From positions 310,001 through 374,000 of the forward strand of contig NZ_FQUV01000004.1 of assembly GCF_900129235.1 (NCBI RefSeq): 64,000 nucleotides of DNA, read 5' to 3'. Shown here piece after piece: positions 32,158 to 41,613 of the stretch; positions within the stretch are counted from its first letter, which is position 1; each line of letters opens with the position of its first letter. Origin of the DNA: Litoreibacter ascidiaceicola. GTDB taxonomy: Bacteria > Pseudomonadota > Alphaproteobacteria > Rhodobacterales > Rhodobacteraceae. The translations under genes and the position numbers were made by a program. The notes beneath the pieces were generated by a model. It saw nothing but the letters and a program-made list of their open reading frames with translations. It was not told the origin of the DNA and did no database searches.

Positions 32158-33702
32158 TCAGTGATCCTCCGTCGTTGGTTTGCTGTGCTTGCCCGGCGTT
32201 TCTATCACAGTCGAAATGTAGGGCTCTGGCGCGAAAAGCTGCGCGGCCATGGTTGTGGTGTAGGCATGCATCTGCCCCGCAAAGACCGTGTGCGCTACCA
32301 AGAGCGAGATAAGCCCGCCAACAGCAACATAAGACAAGGCCGCCGGACGCGGATGGATGGGGGCGTCTTCTAGCGCCTCGATACTATGTGCCTTCCAGAA
32401 CAGAACGCTACCTGCAAGGGCAAAACCGACGATGCTGATCAAGCTCGACGTCAGAACGATCACCCAGATCCAGACCATGAGGTCAGCGTCATAGGCCGCA
32501 TTCAAGATGAGCAGCTTACCCAGGAACCCTGACAATGGCGGCAGGCCTGCCATCGCAATCGCACCTATGAAAAACAACCCTGCGGTTAGGGCGTTGCCCG
32601 CGACTGGGGGCTGCGGTGTCAGGTTCAGATCGGCGCGACCAGTACGCACAAGGTCCGAGATCAGAAACAAGACAGCACCAGCCAATGTCGAATGCACGAT
32701 GTAGTAGAGAGCGGCCGCGATGCCCTCGGGTGTGAACAGCGAGATCGCCACCATCACCATGCCCATGGACCCGATCACAGAGAACGCGACAAGCCGGTCC
32801 AGCCGCTTGGCTGCCAGAACGCCCACCATCCCGATGGCCAGCGACAACAGCGCGGCGGGGAGCAACCAAAGGTCATGCAAGCCTGCTGTGACGTCCAAGT
32901 CCGGCGGAAAAATCATCGTGTAGACGCGGATGATTGCGTAAGCACCGACCTTCGTCATGATGGCAAAAAGCGCGGCCACGGGAGCGGGTGCTTCGGCATA
33001 GCTCGACGGCAGCCAGAAATGCAGCGGAACAAGCGCTGCCTTGATCGCAAAGACCAGCAGCAAAAGTACGGCGGCTATGCGGATGCCTACAGTGTCCTCG
33101 GGGCCAATCATAGCGACGCGATTGGCCAGATCGGCCATGTTCAACGTGCCTGTCTCGGCATAGATCGAGCCAAGCGCAAATAGAAAGAGCGTCGAGCCGA
33201 TAAGGTTGAACAACACGTACTGGACACCTGCGCGCAGTCTTTCGTTGCCACCTGCGTGGATCATCAAGCCGTAAGACGCGATCAGCAACACCTCGAAAAA
33301 GACGAAGAGGTTGAAGAGGTCTCCGGTTAGGAACGCGCCCATGATGCCCATCAGCTGGAACTGGAACAGCGCGTGGAAGTGTCGCCCGCGATTGTCCCAG
33401 CCCGAACCTATCGCGTAAAGCAGCACGAAAAGCGCCAGCACCGCTGTCAGGAGAACCATCAGCGTCGACAGCCGGTCGGCCACCAGCACGATGCCGAACG
33501 GAGCGGCCCAATCGCTGAGTTGGTAGAGTACAATGGAGCCGTCGGACACCTGAAAGGCCAACCCTGCTGCAATGATGATCAGGGCCAGTACACCAGCGAT
33601 CGACAGGGTCCGTTGAATGCCGATGTGGTACCGTGCCGCCAGCACGATAAACGGCGCAAGCAAAGCGGGCAGCACGACGGGGGCGATGATCCAGTGGTTC
33701 AT
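32158..33702 (-). CDS. phaD: Mrp/Pha-type cation/proton antiporter subunit D
   Basis: A 514-residue protein with about fourteen helices, homologous to NuoN/NuoL-type proton-channel subunits. Conserved features include the helix with FFEVLLIASYGLM (key Glu), AIKAALVPLHFWLPSSYAEA (key Lys and LHFWLP) and AAKRLDRLVAFSVIGSMG. It probably forms one of the two proton-conducting paths of the complex. It overlaps phaC by 4 bases. Confidence 0.94.
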   Translation of the reverse strand: MNHWIIAPVVLPALLAPFIVLAARYHIGIQRTLSIAGVLALIIIAAGLAFQVSDGSIVLYQLSDWAAPFGIVLVADRLSTLMVLLTAVLALFVLLYAIGSGWDNRGRHFHALFQFQLMGIMGAFLTGDLFNLFVFFEVLLIASYGLMIHAGGNERLRAGVQYVLFNLIGSTLFLFALGSIYAETGTLNMADLANRVAMIGPEDTVGIRIAAVLLLLVFAIKAALVPLHFWLPSSYAEAPAPVAALFAIMTKVGAYAIIRVYTMIFPPDLDVTAGLHDLWLLPAALLSLAIGMVGVLAAKRLDRLVAFSVIGSMGMVMVAISLFTPEGIAAALYYIVHSTLAGAVLFLISDLVRTGRADLNLTPQPPVAGNALTAGLFFIGAIAMAGLPPLSGFLGKLLILNAAYDADLMVWIWVIVLTSSLISIVGFALAGSVLFWKAHSIEALEDAPIHPRPAALSYVAVGGLISLLVAHTVFAGQMHAYTTTMAAQLFAPEPYISTVIETPGKHSKPTTEDH

Positions 33703-34055
33703 GATGTGCCCTCCGCCTTGTCGTCGGCGTCTTCGCTTGGATCGTCGACATGGTCATCGTCGGACCCCAAGAACGCGCCAAGACCAATCATCACCACAAC
33801 GGCTGTCATCCCAAAGGAAATGACGATGGCAGTCAGCACCAAAGCCTGCGGCAGTGGATCGGTATAGACGGACACCCCATCGCTCAGGATTGGAGGTGCG
33901 CCGACGGTCAGGCGGCCGGACGAGAACAGGAACACGTTAACCGCATAGGTCAGCAACGACATTCCCAAGATCACCGGAAAGGTCCGCAGGCGAAGCATCA
34001 GATAGATGCCACCAGCAGTCAGAACGCCAATGGCGGAGGCAACCAGAAATTCCAT
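33699..34055 (-). CDS. phaC: Mrp/Pha-type cation/proton antiporter subunit C
   Basis: A 118-residue protein with three helices, homologous to NuoK. It shows GIYLMLRLRTFPVILGMSLL, and the helix containing DPLPQALVLTAIVISFGMTA is the typical MnhC/NuoK block. The C-terminal tail is very acidic (SDDDDHVDDPSEDADD). AAGGAGG precedes the ATG at 34055; longer starts upstream are not supported. It sits 1 base after phaAB and overlaps phaD by 4. Symbols follow the antiporter genes, not the unrelated polyhydroxyalkanoate synthase phaC. Confidence 0.93.
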   Translation of the reverse strand: MEFLVASAIGVLTAGGIYLMLRLRTFPVILGMSLLTYAVNVFLFSSGRLTVGAPPILSDGVSVYTDPLPQALVLTAIVISFGMTAVVVMIGLGAFLGSDDDHVDDPSEDADDKAEGTS

Positions 34056-34056
34056 A

Positions 34057-36936
34057 TCAGCCTCCTTCCTTTGCAGGTTTCGCACCAATCTGGAGCGGGT
34101 TCTCTCTCGAGGGGTCGATATCCATCGGGTGCTCGTTGTCAGGCACATGTGCGCGCCGCGCAAGGCGCGAGAAGCTTTCCAACGACAGCATCACAGCTCC
34201 GACAACTGCCAGAAACACGCCAAGATCAAAGAGCGCTGCGGTCGCCAGTTCGAACTTCTCAAACGGCGGGATACGGACATAGGTGAAGTCCGACGTCAGG
34301 AAGGGTTTGCCGACAAACCATGAGCCGATGCCCGTGAAACCGGCAATCAACACACCTGCACCGATCACGCCATGATAGGGATAGCGCAGCCGTGCCGAAG
34401 TCCACGCAAAACCGCTGGCCATGTATTGCATCACGACACCGATCGAGACGATGAGGCCCGCGATAAAGCCGCCGCCCGGCTCGTTATGTCCCCGCCAGAA
34501 GATGTAGAACCCGACCAAAAGGACCACCGGCATGATCACACGGGTCAGGACCACCATCATCATCGGATGCACGTCGCCTGCGCGGGCTTGATCGGGTAGG
34601 CGGTTCAAAAGCCGCGCACGCACGGGGCCACCCAGCAATGTTTCTGTCAGCGCATAGATCAGGAGTGCAGCGATCCCCAGCACGATGATTTCGCCATATG
34701 TGTCAAATCCCCGAAAGTCGACGAGGATCACGTTGACCACATTGGTCCCGCCGCCGCCCTTGTAGGAATTGGCCAGATGAAATTCCGAAATCGGAGTGCT
34801 GACCGCGTCGCGCAAAAGATAGTAATAAGCCAGCGCGAAGGTCGCCAGCCCGCCTGCAATCGCAATACCCGTATCGCGCACGCGGCGCAGGACAGAGCTT
34901 TCTATTGGGGTGCGGTTTGGCAGGAAATTGAGGGCCAGCAGCATCAAGATAATCGTGACCACCTCGACAGTGAACTGGGTCATCGCCAGATCGGGTGCGC
35001 TAAAGAAAACAAACCCGACAGAGACCATCAGCCCGACGATGCCAATCAGGATCAGCGACAAAAAACGATTGCGGTGCATCAACACCATACCGCAGGTCGC
35101 AGCGACCAACATCAACCAACCCGCAATGAGCACGGGGTCCGCAGGCTGCAGCGTGCGGGTGGCAGTCCCGACTGATCCGGTGCTCCAAGCGTGGAAACCC
35201 GCAGCGAGTATGGTAACAGCGGCGACAGCCGCGTAGCGCGTAAACGCGCCGTTGTGCAAAGGCAGAATGACCTGTTGAGACACCCTGACGACAGCATTGA
35301 TAATGGTATCGAAGATTGCTTTGGCTTCGGGTCTTGGGGTGGTGTCCCAAAGGCGCAGCGCGGGGGTGAAAACGGCAATCATCAGTAAGCCGCCGACAAC
35401 GGCTATCATCGACATGAAGAGGGCCGGAACCAGCCCGTGCCAGATTTTGAAATAAGCTTTTGGTACCTCTGCCGCGTCGCCAAGAACGGAGGCTGTCACC
35501 AGTTTCACGAAGGGCTCGGCCAGGAAAGGCGCGACACCGATTACCACGACCAGCACCACCAAAATCGCGGGTGGCATCCAAAGGCCTGCCTCCGGATCAT
35601 GGGGCTTGGCGGGATAGTCGTCCCGCACCGGACCCAAGAACACATGCCCGATCAGCCGGAAACAATAGGCCGCAGACAGAAGCGATCCGAATGTCGCCAG
35701 TGCGGGAACCAGCCAAGGTAGCCCAAACAGCACCGTGTGGTTGGCCTCTTCCAGCATCATTTCTTTTGACAAAAATCCGTTGAGCAGCGGAATACCCGCC
35801 ATCGACAGCGCCGCAAGGGACGCGATCATGAAGGTAATCGGCATCAGTTTCCGCAAGCCTCCGAGGCGGCGAATGTCGCGGGTATGGGCCTCGTGGTCGA
35901 TGATACCGGCAGACATGAAAAGCGCGGCTTTGAAGGTCGCGTGGTTGAGGATGTGAAACACCGCAGCCATCGCGCCAAAAGCGGTGCCTGTGCCCAAAAG
36001 CATGGTGATCAGGCCAAGATGGCTAACCGTCGAGAAGGCCAGTAGCGCCTTTAAATCATGCTTGAACAGCGCGATCAGTGCGCCCAGAACCATGGTGACC
36101 AGACCTGCGGTGGTGACAATCATGAACCATTCGGGTGTGCCGGACAGGACGGGCCACATCCGCGCCATCAGGAATATCCCTGCCTTCACCATCGTCGCCG
36201 AGTGTAGATACGCAGACACCGGCGTGGGCGCTGCCATGGCGTGTGGCAACCAGAAATGGAAAGGGAACTGCGCCGATTTGGTGAAGCAGCCCAGCAGGAT
36301 CAGGATCAAGGCGGGAACATAAAGCGGGTCTGCTTGAATAAGGTCGCGGTTCTCAAGGATCACGCTCAGATCGTAGCTGCCGACGATCTGGCCCAAAATC
36401 AGCATGCCACCAATCATCGCCAAACCGCCCATGCCCGTGACGGTCAAGGCCATTCGCGCGCCTTGCCGACCCTCCGGCAGGTGCTTCCAATAGCCGATCA
36501 GCAAGAACGAAGACAGCGATGTCAGCTCCCAGAAAACCAGCAAAAGCAGGATGTTGTCGCTCAGAACGATGCCGACCATCGCGCCTTGGAACAGCAGGAG
36601 GTAGGTGAAGAACTCGCCCATATTGTCATCGCGGCTTAGATAGTTCCGCGTATAAGCGATAATCAGCAGGCCAATGCCCAAGATTAACAGCGCAAAGAAG
36701 AATCCAAGCCCGTCCAACATCAACGTGAAATTCAACCCAAGCGACGGCATCCAGTCGACCCGCGCCGTCACGACTTCTCCGGCCAGAACCAAGGGCAGAT
36801 TTGTCAGCAAGCCGATGAAAGCGGCCAGTGAGACGGCAAAAGTCACGCCGGCACAGGCTGAGCGCCCCGCAGAATTCATCAGACCCGGCAAAAATGCGCC
36901 TAAGAAGGGCAGTGCAACGATAATGAAAAGGGACAC
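34057..36936 (-). CDS. phaAB: Mrp/Pha-type cation/proton antiporter, fused subunits A and B
   Basis: A 959-residue membrane protein. Residues to about 500 are the NuoL-like channel (FWELTSLSSFLLIGYWKHLP with key Glu; FPFHFWLPHAMAAPTPVSAY). A middle region is NuoJ-like (APDLAMTQFTVEVVTIILML). The last 150 residues form an MnhB domain with FYIFWRGHNEPGGGFIAGLI. The A-B fusion is the usual state in alphaproteobacterial pha operons, whereas Bacillus Mrp has two genes. It starts the operon. The antiporter exports Na+ or K+ and supports growth at alkaline pH or in salt. Confidence 0.95.
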   Translation of the reverse strand: MSLFIIVALPFLGAFLPGLMNSAGRSACAGVTFAVSLAAFIGLLTNLPLVLAGEVVTARVDWMPSLGLNFTLMLDGLGFFFALLILGIGLLIIAYTRNYLSRDDNMGEFFTYLLLFQGAMVGIVLSDNILLLLVFWELTSLSSFLLIGYWKHLPEGRQGARMALTVTGMGGLAMIGGMLILGQIVGSYDLSVILENRDLIQADPLYVPALILILLGCFTKSAQFPFHFWLPHAMAAPTPVSAYLHSATMVKAGIFLMARMWPVLSGTPEWFMIVTTAGLVTMVLGALIALFKHDLKALLAFSTVSHLGLITMLLGTGTAFGAMAAVFHILNHATFKAALFMSAGIIDHEAHTRDIRRLGGLRKLMPITFMIASLAALSMAGIPLLNGFLSKEMMLEEANHTVLFGLPWLVPALATFGSLLSAAYCFRLIGHVFLGPVRDDYPAKPHDPEAGLWMPPAILVVLVVVIGVAPFLAEPFVKLVTASVLGDAAEVPKAYFKIWHGLVPALFMSMIAVVGGLLMIAVFTPALRLWDTTPRPEAKAIFDTIINAVVRVSQQVILPLHNGAFTRYAAVAAVTILAAGFHAWSTGSVGTATRTLQPADPVLIAGWLMLVAATCGMVLMHRNRFLSLILIGIVGLMVSVGFVFFSAPDLAMTQFTVEVVTIILMLLALNFLPNRTPIESSVLRRVRDTGIAIAGGLATFALAYYYLLRDAVSTPISEFHLANSYKGGGGTNVVNVILVDFRGFDTYGEIIVLGIAALLIYALTETLLGGPVRARLLNRLPDQARAGDVHPMMMVVLTRVIMPVVLLVGFYIFWRGHNEPGGGFIAGLIVSIGVVMQYMASGFAWTSARLRYPYHGVIGAGVLIAGFTGIGSWFVGKPFLTSDFTYVRIPPFEKFELATAALFDLGVFLAVVGAVMLSLESFSRLARRAHVPDNEHPMDIDPSRENPLQIGAKPAKEGG

Positions 36937-37036
36937 GGGAACTCCAGAAAGGATCGATTATGTAACTTGCACAAAGCTGGTCAGGATTCGCAAGAGCGCG
37001 GACGCGATTATCCGCCTGAACAAGAGTGCCGCGCCT

Positions 37037-40000
37037 TCAATCAGATTGTGTTTCAACTCCGACACGTCGCTTGCGCTCGCCCAGCATCAACATCGCAGGC
37101 GTCACCACCAAAGTGAGAACAGTGGCGATCACAAGCCCGCCCGCAATAGCGGAGGACAGCTCCGTCCACCACTGGGTCGAGGGCGCCCCGTAAACGATCT
37201 CTCGGGTAAAGAAATTCAGGTTTACACCAATGACCATTGGCATGAGGCCAAGCGCGGTCGTCACGGATGTCAGTATTACCGGACGCAAACGCTGTGCGCC
37301 CGTGCGCAAAGCGGCCTCCAAGGGCGACTGCCCGGAGGCTTTTAGGTCGTTATAGGTGTCGATCAGCACGATGTTGTTGTTCACGACAATCCCCGCCAGC
37401 GCGATGACCCCGATCCCGCCCATCACGACCCCGAAGGGGCGGCCGGTAATGATCAGACCCAGCAAAACTCCGGCGATGGAAAAGACGATCGCGCTCATCA
37501 CCACGAAGGCTTGGAAGAAGCTGTTGAACTGCAACACGAGGATGACGAACATCAAGAAGATGGCCGAGATAAACGCGCCGATCAGGAACGCCATGCTTTC
37601 TGCCTGGTCTTCTGCTTCACCTGCAAAGCTGAATTTTACGCCTTCGGGAAGGTCCGCGGCTTCTAACGAGGCCGTCAACGCGCGCACCTGATCATTGACA
37701 AGTACGCCCGGCGCGACGTTGGCCTCAATCGTGGTGACGCGCTTTTCGTCGATACGGCGGATGACGCCCGTGCGCTCGGATGGCTCGAAAGTCACGAAGT
37801 TCGAAATCGGGACGAGACCAGCCGATGTCGGAACGCGCAAGTTGCCCAGTTCGGCAAGCGAGCGCTCCTCTCGCGGGAAGCGCACGCGGATGTCCAGAGA
37901 CCCGTCGACATCGTCGGGGCGATAATCGGCGATGGTGATCCCTTGCGTAAGCAATTGTACCGCTTGCCCCAGAAGGCTGACATCCGCGCCAAACCGTGCC
38001 GCTTCGGCGCGATTGACAAGGATCGACACCTCTACGCCCGGCAGGGGCCGTGTATCGGTGACATCGGTGAAGCCACCCTGCTTGTCCATCAGAGCACGAA
38101 TTTGTTCGACCGCGATGGTTTGTGTCTGGGGGCTACGGGCGGTAATTTGCAGGTTGATCGGCTTGCCCGTAGACGGGCCGCCGCTTTCGGTTTGAACCTG
38201 CACGTCGATGCCCGCGATATCGGCAACGCTGTTGCGAATGTCTACGCCGATCTCGGCGGCAGGGCGACGGGTGTCCCATGCGGTCAGTTCAAGTTGCAGC
38301 GTGCCGATGGTTTCCTCGTCGCCCTGACCCGCGCTCATGGTGGAGCGTGCGTAGATGCTGGCAATCTCGTCATAGCCCAGTATGCGTTCTTCGACGGCGC
38401 GCACCAAAGCGTCGCGCTCGAAAATCGAAAAGTTATCGCGTGCGCGCACTTGGACTTGCATGAAGTCAGGCTCGACGGACGGGAAGAAGCTGATGCCCTT
38501 GCCGAATTGAGCATAAAGGCTGAATCCGCCCAACAGCAATGCCAGCGCCAACAGGAGTGTCGCCAGAGGGCGCAGGATCGCCCATTCCAAGATTTTTATG
38601 TAAGCGCCTGTGGCGCCCTTGATGTCGCGCGGATCACCAAATTCCGCTGCATGTAGTGCCGCTTTCGCCGTTGCGGTTTGAGGCTGCCGTTTGCCGATCA
38701 GGCCGCCGACGACAGGGATGAAAACCAATGCCATGAACAGCGATGCGAACAGTGTAAGGATCACTGTGATTGGCAGAAACTTCATGAATTCACCGACCAT
38801 CCCCGACCAGAAGAGCAGGGGGAAGAACACGCTGAGGGTGGTCGCCGTAGATGCAATGATTGGCCATGACATGCGTTTGGCGGCGAAGGCATATGCGTCT
38901 TTGGCGGATGCGCCTTCTTGCAAGCGCCGGTCGGCGAGTTCGGTGGTTACAATCGCACCATCCACAAGCATACCTACAACAAGGATGAGCGAGAACAAGA
39001 CGACGATGTTCATCGTGTAGCCCATTGTCCATAGCGCAATGACACCAGCAAGAAACGCACCGGGGATCGCCAGGCCAACAAGGATCGCAGACCGCAACCC
39101 GAGGGCGAGAACGATGACGATCATCACCAGGATCACGGCGGCAATCACGTTGGCTTCCAAATCACTGAGCAGGTCTTTGACCTGTTTGCTTTGGTCTTGA
39201 AGGTAGGTGACTTCGACACTCTCGGGCCAATCGGTACTCAGGCGGTCCACGAGCGCCTGAACTTCGGCAACGGTGTCGATGATGTTCGCGCCGGACCGTT
39301 TTTTCACTTCCAAAGCAAGCGCTGGCTGCCCGTTAATGCGCGCGAAAGACGTCGGGTCTTCAAATGTGCGCCGGATGGTGGCGACGTCGCCAAAAGTGAC
39401 GACGGTATTGCCGCGCACCAAGACGGGCATGGACATCACGTCCTCCAGCCCTTCGATGAGGCCTGGGACTTTCAATACGATACGGCCTGCGCCGGTCTCG
39501 ATTGCGCCAGCGGCAATCAGGCGGTTGTTGCGCTGGATTTGGCCGATCAGCTCGTCAAAGGACAGGTTGTAGGTCTGGAAGACAGTAGGGTCGATCAGAA
39601 CCTCCAGAAACTCGAACCGCTGCCCGCCGATATCAACCTCTAGGACCCCGCTGAGACCTTCGATTTCTTCTTGCAGCGTTTCTGCGAGATCGTTGAGTGT
39701 GCGCTCCGGAACCGGACCGGACAGGATCGCTGTGATAATCGGGAATAGGGCCGTGTTTATTTCTGTGATCTTGACGTCATAGGCGTCGTCGGGCAGGTCA
39801 CCTTCGGCGCGGTCAGCAGCTTCGCGCACTTTGTCCAGTGCACTCTCGCTGTCAAAGCCGGGGCTGAACTCCAACTGAATGCTGGCGAAGCCTTCGGAGG
39901 CTTCCGACTTGAGACTTTCAAGCCCGCTGATGGAGGCGAATTCGGTTTCCAACGGTTCCAACAACAAGCGTTCCGCGTCGCTGGGGCTGATACCATCCAG

Positions 40001-40153
40001 CCCGGTTGAGACATAGAACAGCGGTAGAGGAACCTCGGGGTTTGCTTCCTTTGGGATGGAAACATAGGCATAGGCGCCGACAGTCAAAACCATCACCAAC
40101 GCCATGACCACGACCCGCGAGCGTGAGAACGCAGCGTTGATAATCGCGTTCAT
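37037..40153 (-). CDS. RND efflux transporter, permease subunit
   Basis: A 1038-residue inner-membrane RND pump with the two-fold repeat: twelve helices and two large periplasmic loops. The helix 4 region reads VVGMLVDGAIVTTE, keeping one Asp where AcrB has DD. The helix 10 region reads GIVVNNNIVLIDTYND, with Asn where AcrB has its proton-relay Lys. It should drive export using the proton gradient with the adjacent adaptor and an outer-membrane channel not found here. It overlaps the adaptor gene by 4 bases. The substrate class is not clear from sequence. About 100 bases separate it from phaAB downstream. Confidence 0.9.
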   Translation of the reverse strand: MNAIINAAFSRSRVVVMALVMVLTVGAYAYVSIPKEANPEVPLPLFYVSTGLDGISPSDAERLLLEPLETEFASISGLESLKSEASEGFASIQLEFSPGFDSESALDKVREAADRAEGDLPDDAYDVKITEINTALFPIITAILSGPVPERTLNDLAETLQEEIEGLSGVLEVDIGGQRFEFLEVLIDPTVFQTYNLSFDELIGQIQRNNRLIAAGAIETGAGRIVLKVPGLIEGLEDVMSMPVLVRGNTVVTFGDVATIRRTFEDPTSFARINGQPALALEVKKRSGANIIDTVAEVQALVDRLSTDWPESVEVTYLQDQSKQVKDLLSDLEANVIAAVILVMIVIVLALGLRSAILVGLAIPGAFLAGVIALWTMGYTMNIVVLFSLILVVGMLVDGAIVTTELADRRLQEGASAKDAYAFAAKRMSWPIIASTATTLSVFFPLLFWSGMVGEFMKFLPITVILTLFASLFMALVFIPVVGGLIGKRQPQTATAKAALHAAEFGDPRDIKGATGAYIKILEWAILRPLATLLLALALLLGGFSLYAQFGKGISFFPSVEPDFMQVQVRARDNFSIFERDALVRAVEERILGYDEIASIYARSTMSAGQGDEETIGTLQLELTAWDTRRPAAEIGVDIRNSVADIAGIDVQVQTESGGPSTGKPINLQITARSPQTQTIAVEQIRALMDKQGGFTDVTDTRPLPGVEVSILVNRAEAARFGADVSLLGQAVQLLTQGITIADYRPDDVDGSLDIRVRFPREERSLAELGNLRVPTSAGLVPISNFVTFEPSERTGVIRRIDEKRVTTIEANVAPGVLVNDQVRALTASLEAADLPEGVKFSFAGEAEDQAESMAFLIGAFISAIFLMFVILVLQFNSFFQAFVVMSAIVFSIAGVLLGLIITGRPFGVVMGGIGVIALAGIVVNNNIVLIDTYNDLKASGQSPLEAALRTGAQRLRPVILTSVTTALGLMPMVIGVNLNFFTREIVYGAPSTQWWTELSSAIAGGLVIATVLTLVVTPAMLMLGERKRRVGVETQSD

Positions 40154-41268
40154 CGGGCTGGTTCCTCGGGCCGAGGATTTACAGTTTCGCCCTCGCTTAC
40201 GAACCCTTGACCCACCGTAATGACGTCGGCCTTGTCAGGCAGACCCGTGACCCAGATCCCCTCGATTTGAGCGCGGACAACCTGGATGGGATGGAACTCG
40301 ACGGTCATGTCTTCGGCGACGGTCTTTACACCAAGCTCCCCGCGTTCACTAAGCGATACAATCGACGGCGACAGAAAATGGGCGGTGGCCTCGCCTGTGG
40401 GAATACGGACCTCCGCAGAGATGCCGGCGGGGATCGCACCGTCTTCGTTTGGCACATCAATTTCGGCAAGGAAGGTACGCGTCTGAGAGGACGCGGAGGT
40501 GCCAACGAAGGACACCGTGCCGCTGCGCTCCTCTCCGGTAATGAATTTAACCGTCGCGGATTGGCCGTTTTTGATGCGGGTTAGGGATTGCTGCGGGACC
40601 TGTATCGTAACGGTCAGCGGCGTGTTGTCCACGATGCGCCCGATTGCCGAGCCTGCGGACACAAATTCGCCGGGGTCTAGATCCAGTGTTTCGATCCGGC
40701 CATCGAACGGGGCGGTGATCACAAGGTTTTTAGAGGCCTCCTGCGCGTCAGCGACCTGCGCTTGTGCCGACGCCAAAGCGGCACGAGCCTGCGCGACGCG
40801 ATCAGCGGTCGCAACGCCCCGTTGTAGCAACGCTTCCGCGTTATCGAATTCGCGTTGGGCGCGGGCGAGTTCTTCGTTTGCGCGATTGATCTCGGCCTTG
40901 TTTGTGGTCGCATCCAGTCGCGCGATGATGTCACCAGCCTCTACATTCTGGCCTTTCGTGACGAGCACTTCGGCGACGTCGCCGGAAACCTCTGCACGCA
41001 ACTCGGTGTCGCGGTCGGGTATCGCCTGGCCTTCGGCTTGGTAGTACTGGGTCACGGTTTCGGCGACGGAAGGTTTGACGGCGACCGCAATCGGCTTGGG
41101 CGCCTCGCGCGTTGGAGTGGCGGTTGGCTCGGCGGACGGGAAAATGAAACCGCTGCCCATCCAGGCCACGATAACCACCACTAATGCCGTTGCAATCCAA
41201 GTGGAGCGGGACGCGCCCTCGTCATCCTGGAACTCCAGCGCTTTTGCGTCTTGGGCCGTGTTGGTCAT
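40150..41268 (-). CDS. RND efflux periplasmic adaptor subunit (HlyD/AcrA type)
   Basis: A 372-residue membrane-fusion protein. One N-terminal helix (about 24-42) anchors it; it has no lipobox. The lipoyl half-motifs are AEVSGDVAEVLVTKGQNVEA and APFDGRIETLDLDPGEFVSA, flanking a coiled-coil hairpin at about 125-185 rich in Ala/Gln/Glu. Beta-barrel and membrane-proximal domains follow. It bridges the RND pump to an outer-membrane channel. It is the first gene of the two-gene operon, and the 345-base region upstream contains several dyads. Confidence 0.9.
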   Translation of the reverse strand: MTNTAQDAKALEFQDDEGASRSTWIATALVVVIVAWMGSGFIFPSAEPTATPTREAPKPIAVAVKPSVAETVTQYYQAEGQAIPDRDTELRAEVSGDVAEVLVTKGQNVEAGDIIARLDATTNKAEINRANEELARAQREFDNAEALLQRGVATADRVAQARAALASAQAQVADAQEASKNLVITAPFDGRIETLDLDPGEFVSAGSAIGRIVDNTPLTVTIQVPQQSLTRIKNGQSATVKFITGEERSGTVSFVGTSASSQTRTFLAEIDVPNEDGAIPAGISAEVRIPTGEATAHFLSPSIVSLSERGELGVKTVAEDMTVEFHPIQVVRAQIEGIWVTGLPDKADVITVGQGFVSEGETVNPRPEEPAR

Positions 41269-41613
41269 GGTTTAATCCTTCCGAGCAGCAAACTGCTGGT
41301 GCGGTCTGAGCGGGTCTGTTGAGGAGCTTCGGTGAATACCTAAATTGTTGCGTTGATTACAAACTCGTTTGAGCAATTCAGGTATCATACATGGATCGAA
41401 ATCCTTCGTTAACACTCGATTAGAGTGCGCTTTGCTTATACGTCAAGGGTATTCAGTTTGAGCCGAACATTCAGACGTAACGTCTCTTTACGTTGGATTT
41501 TTCAGAAATGCGTTCAAGAAATCCCCGTGAAATTGCGATTGAGCACCCAAACGTTCGAAGGCGGCTTCCGGTTCCCGCGCTGCGTGACGGTCAACCACCA
41601 GACGTCGAAAACG
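41269..41613. other. Intergenic region with several dyads, no gene seen
   Basis: This 345-base gap lies between the asparaginase-like gene's 3' end and the RND adaptor's start, both on the minus strand. I see no supported coding sequence on either strand. It holds a 12-base imperfect inverted repeat (41336-41385), a CAAAC-TC-GTTTG dyad (41360-41371), CACTC/GAGTG (41413-41427) and AGACGT-A-ACGTCT (41473-41485). It should contain the promoter of the RND operon. Confidence 0.6.
41336..41385. repeat. Long inverted repeat upstream of the RND efflux operon
   Basis: ATACCTAAATTG (41336-41347) pairs with CAATTCAGGTAT (41374-41385) at 11 of 12 positions, across a 26-base spacer that itself contains the palindrome CAAACTCGTTTG (41360-41371). 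The repeat lies 68 bases upstream of the adaptor gene's ATG. It could be a repressor operator or a leader hairpin. No regulator gene is adjacent. Confidence 0.5.
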
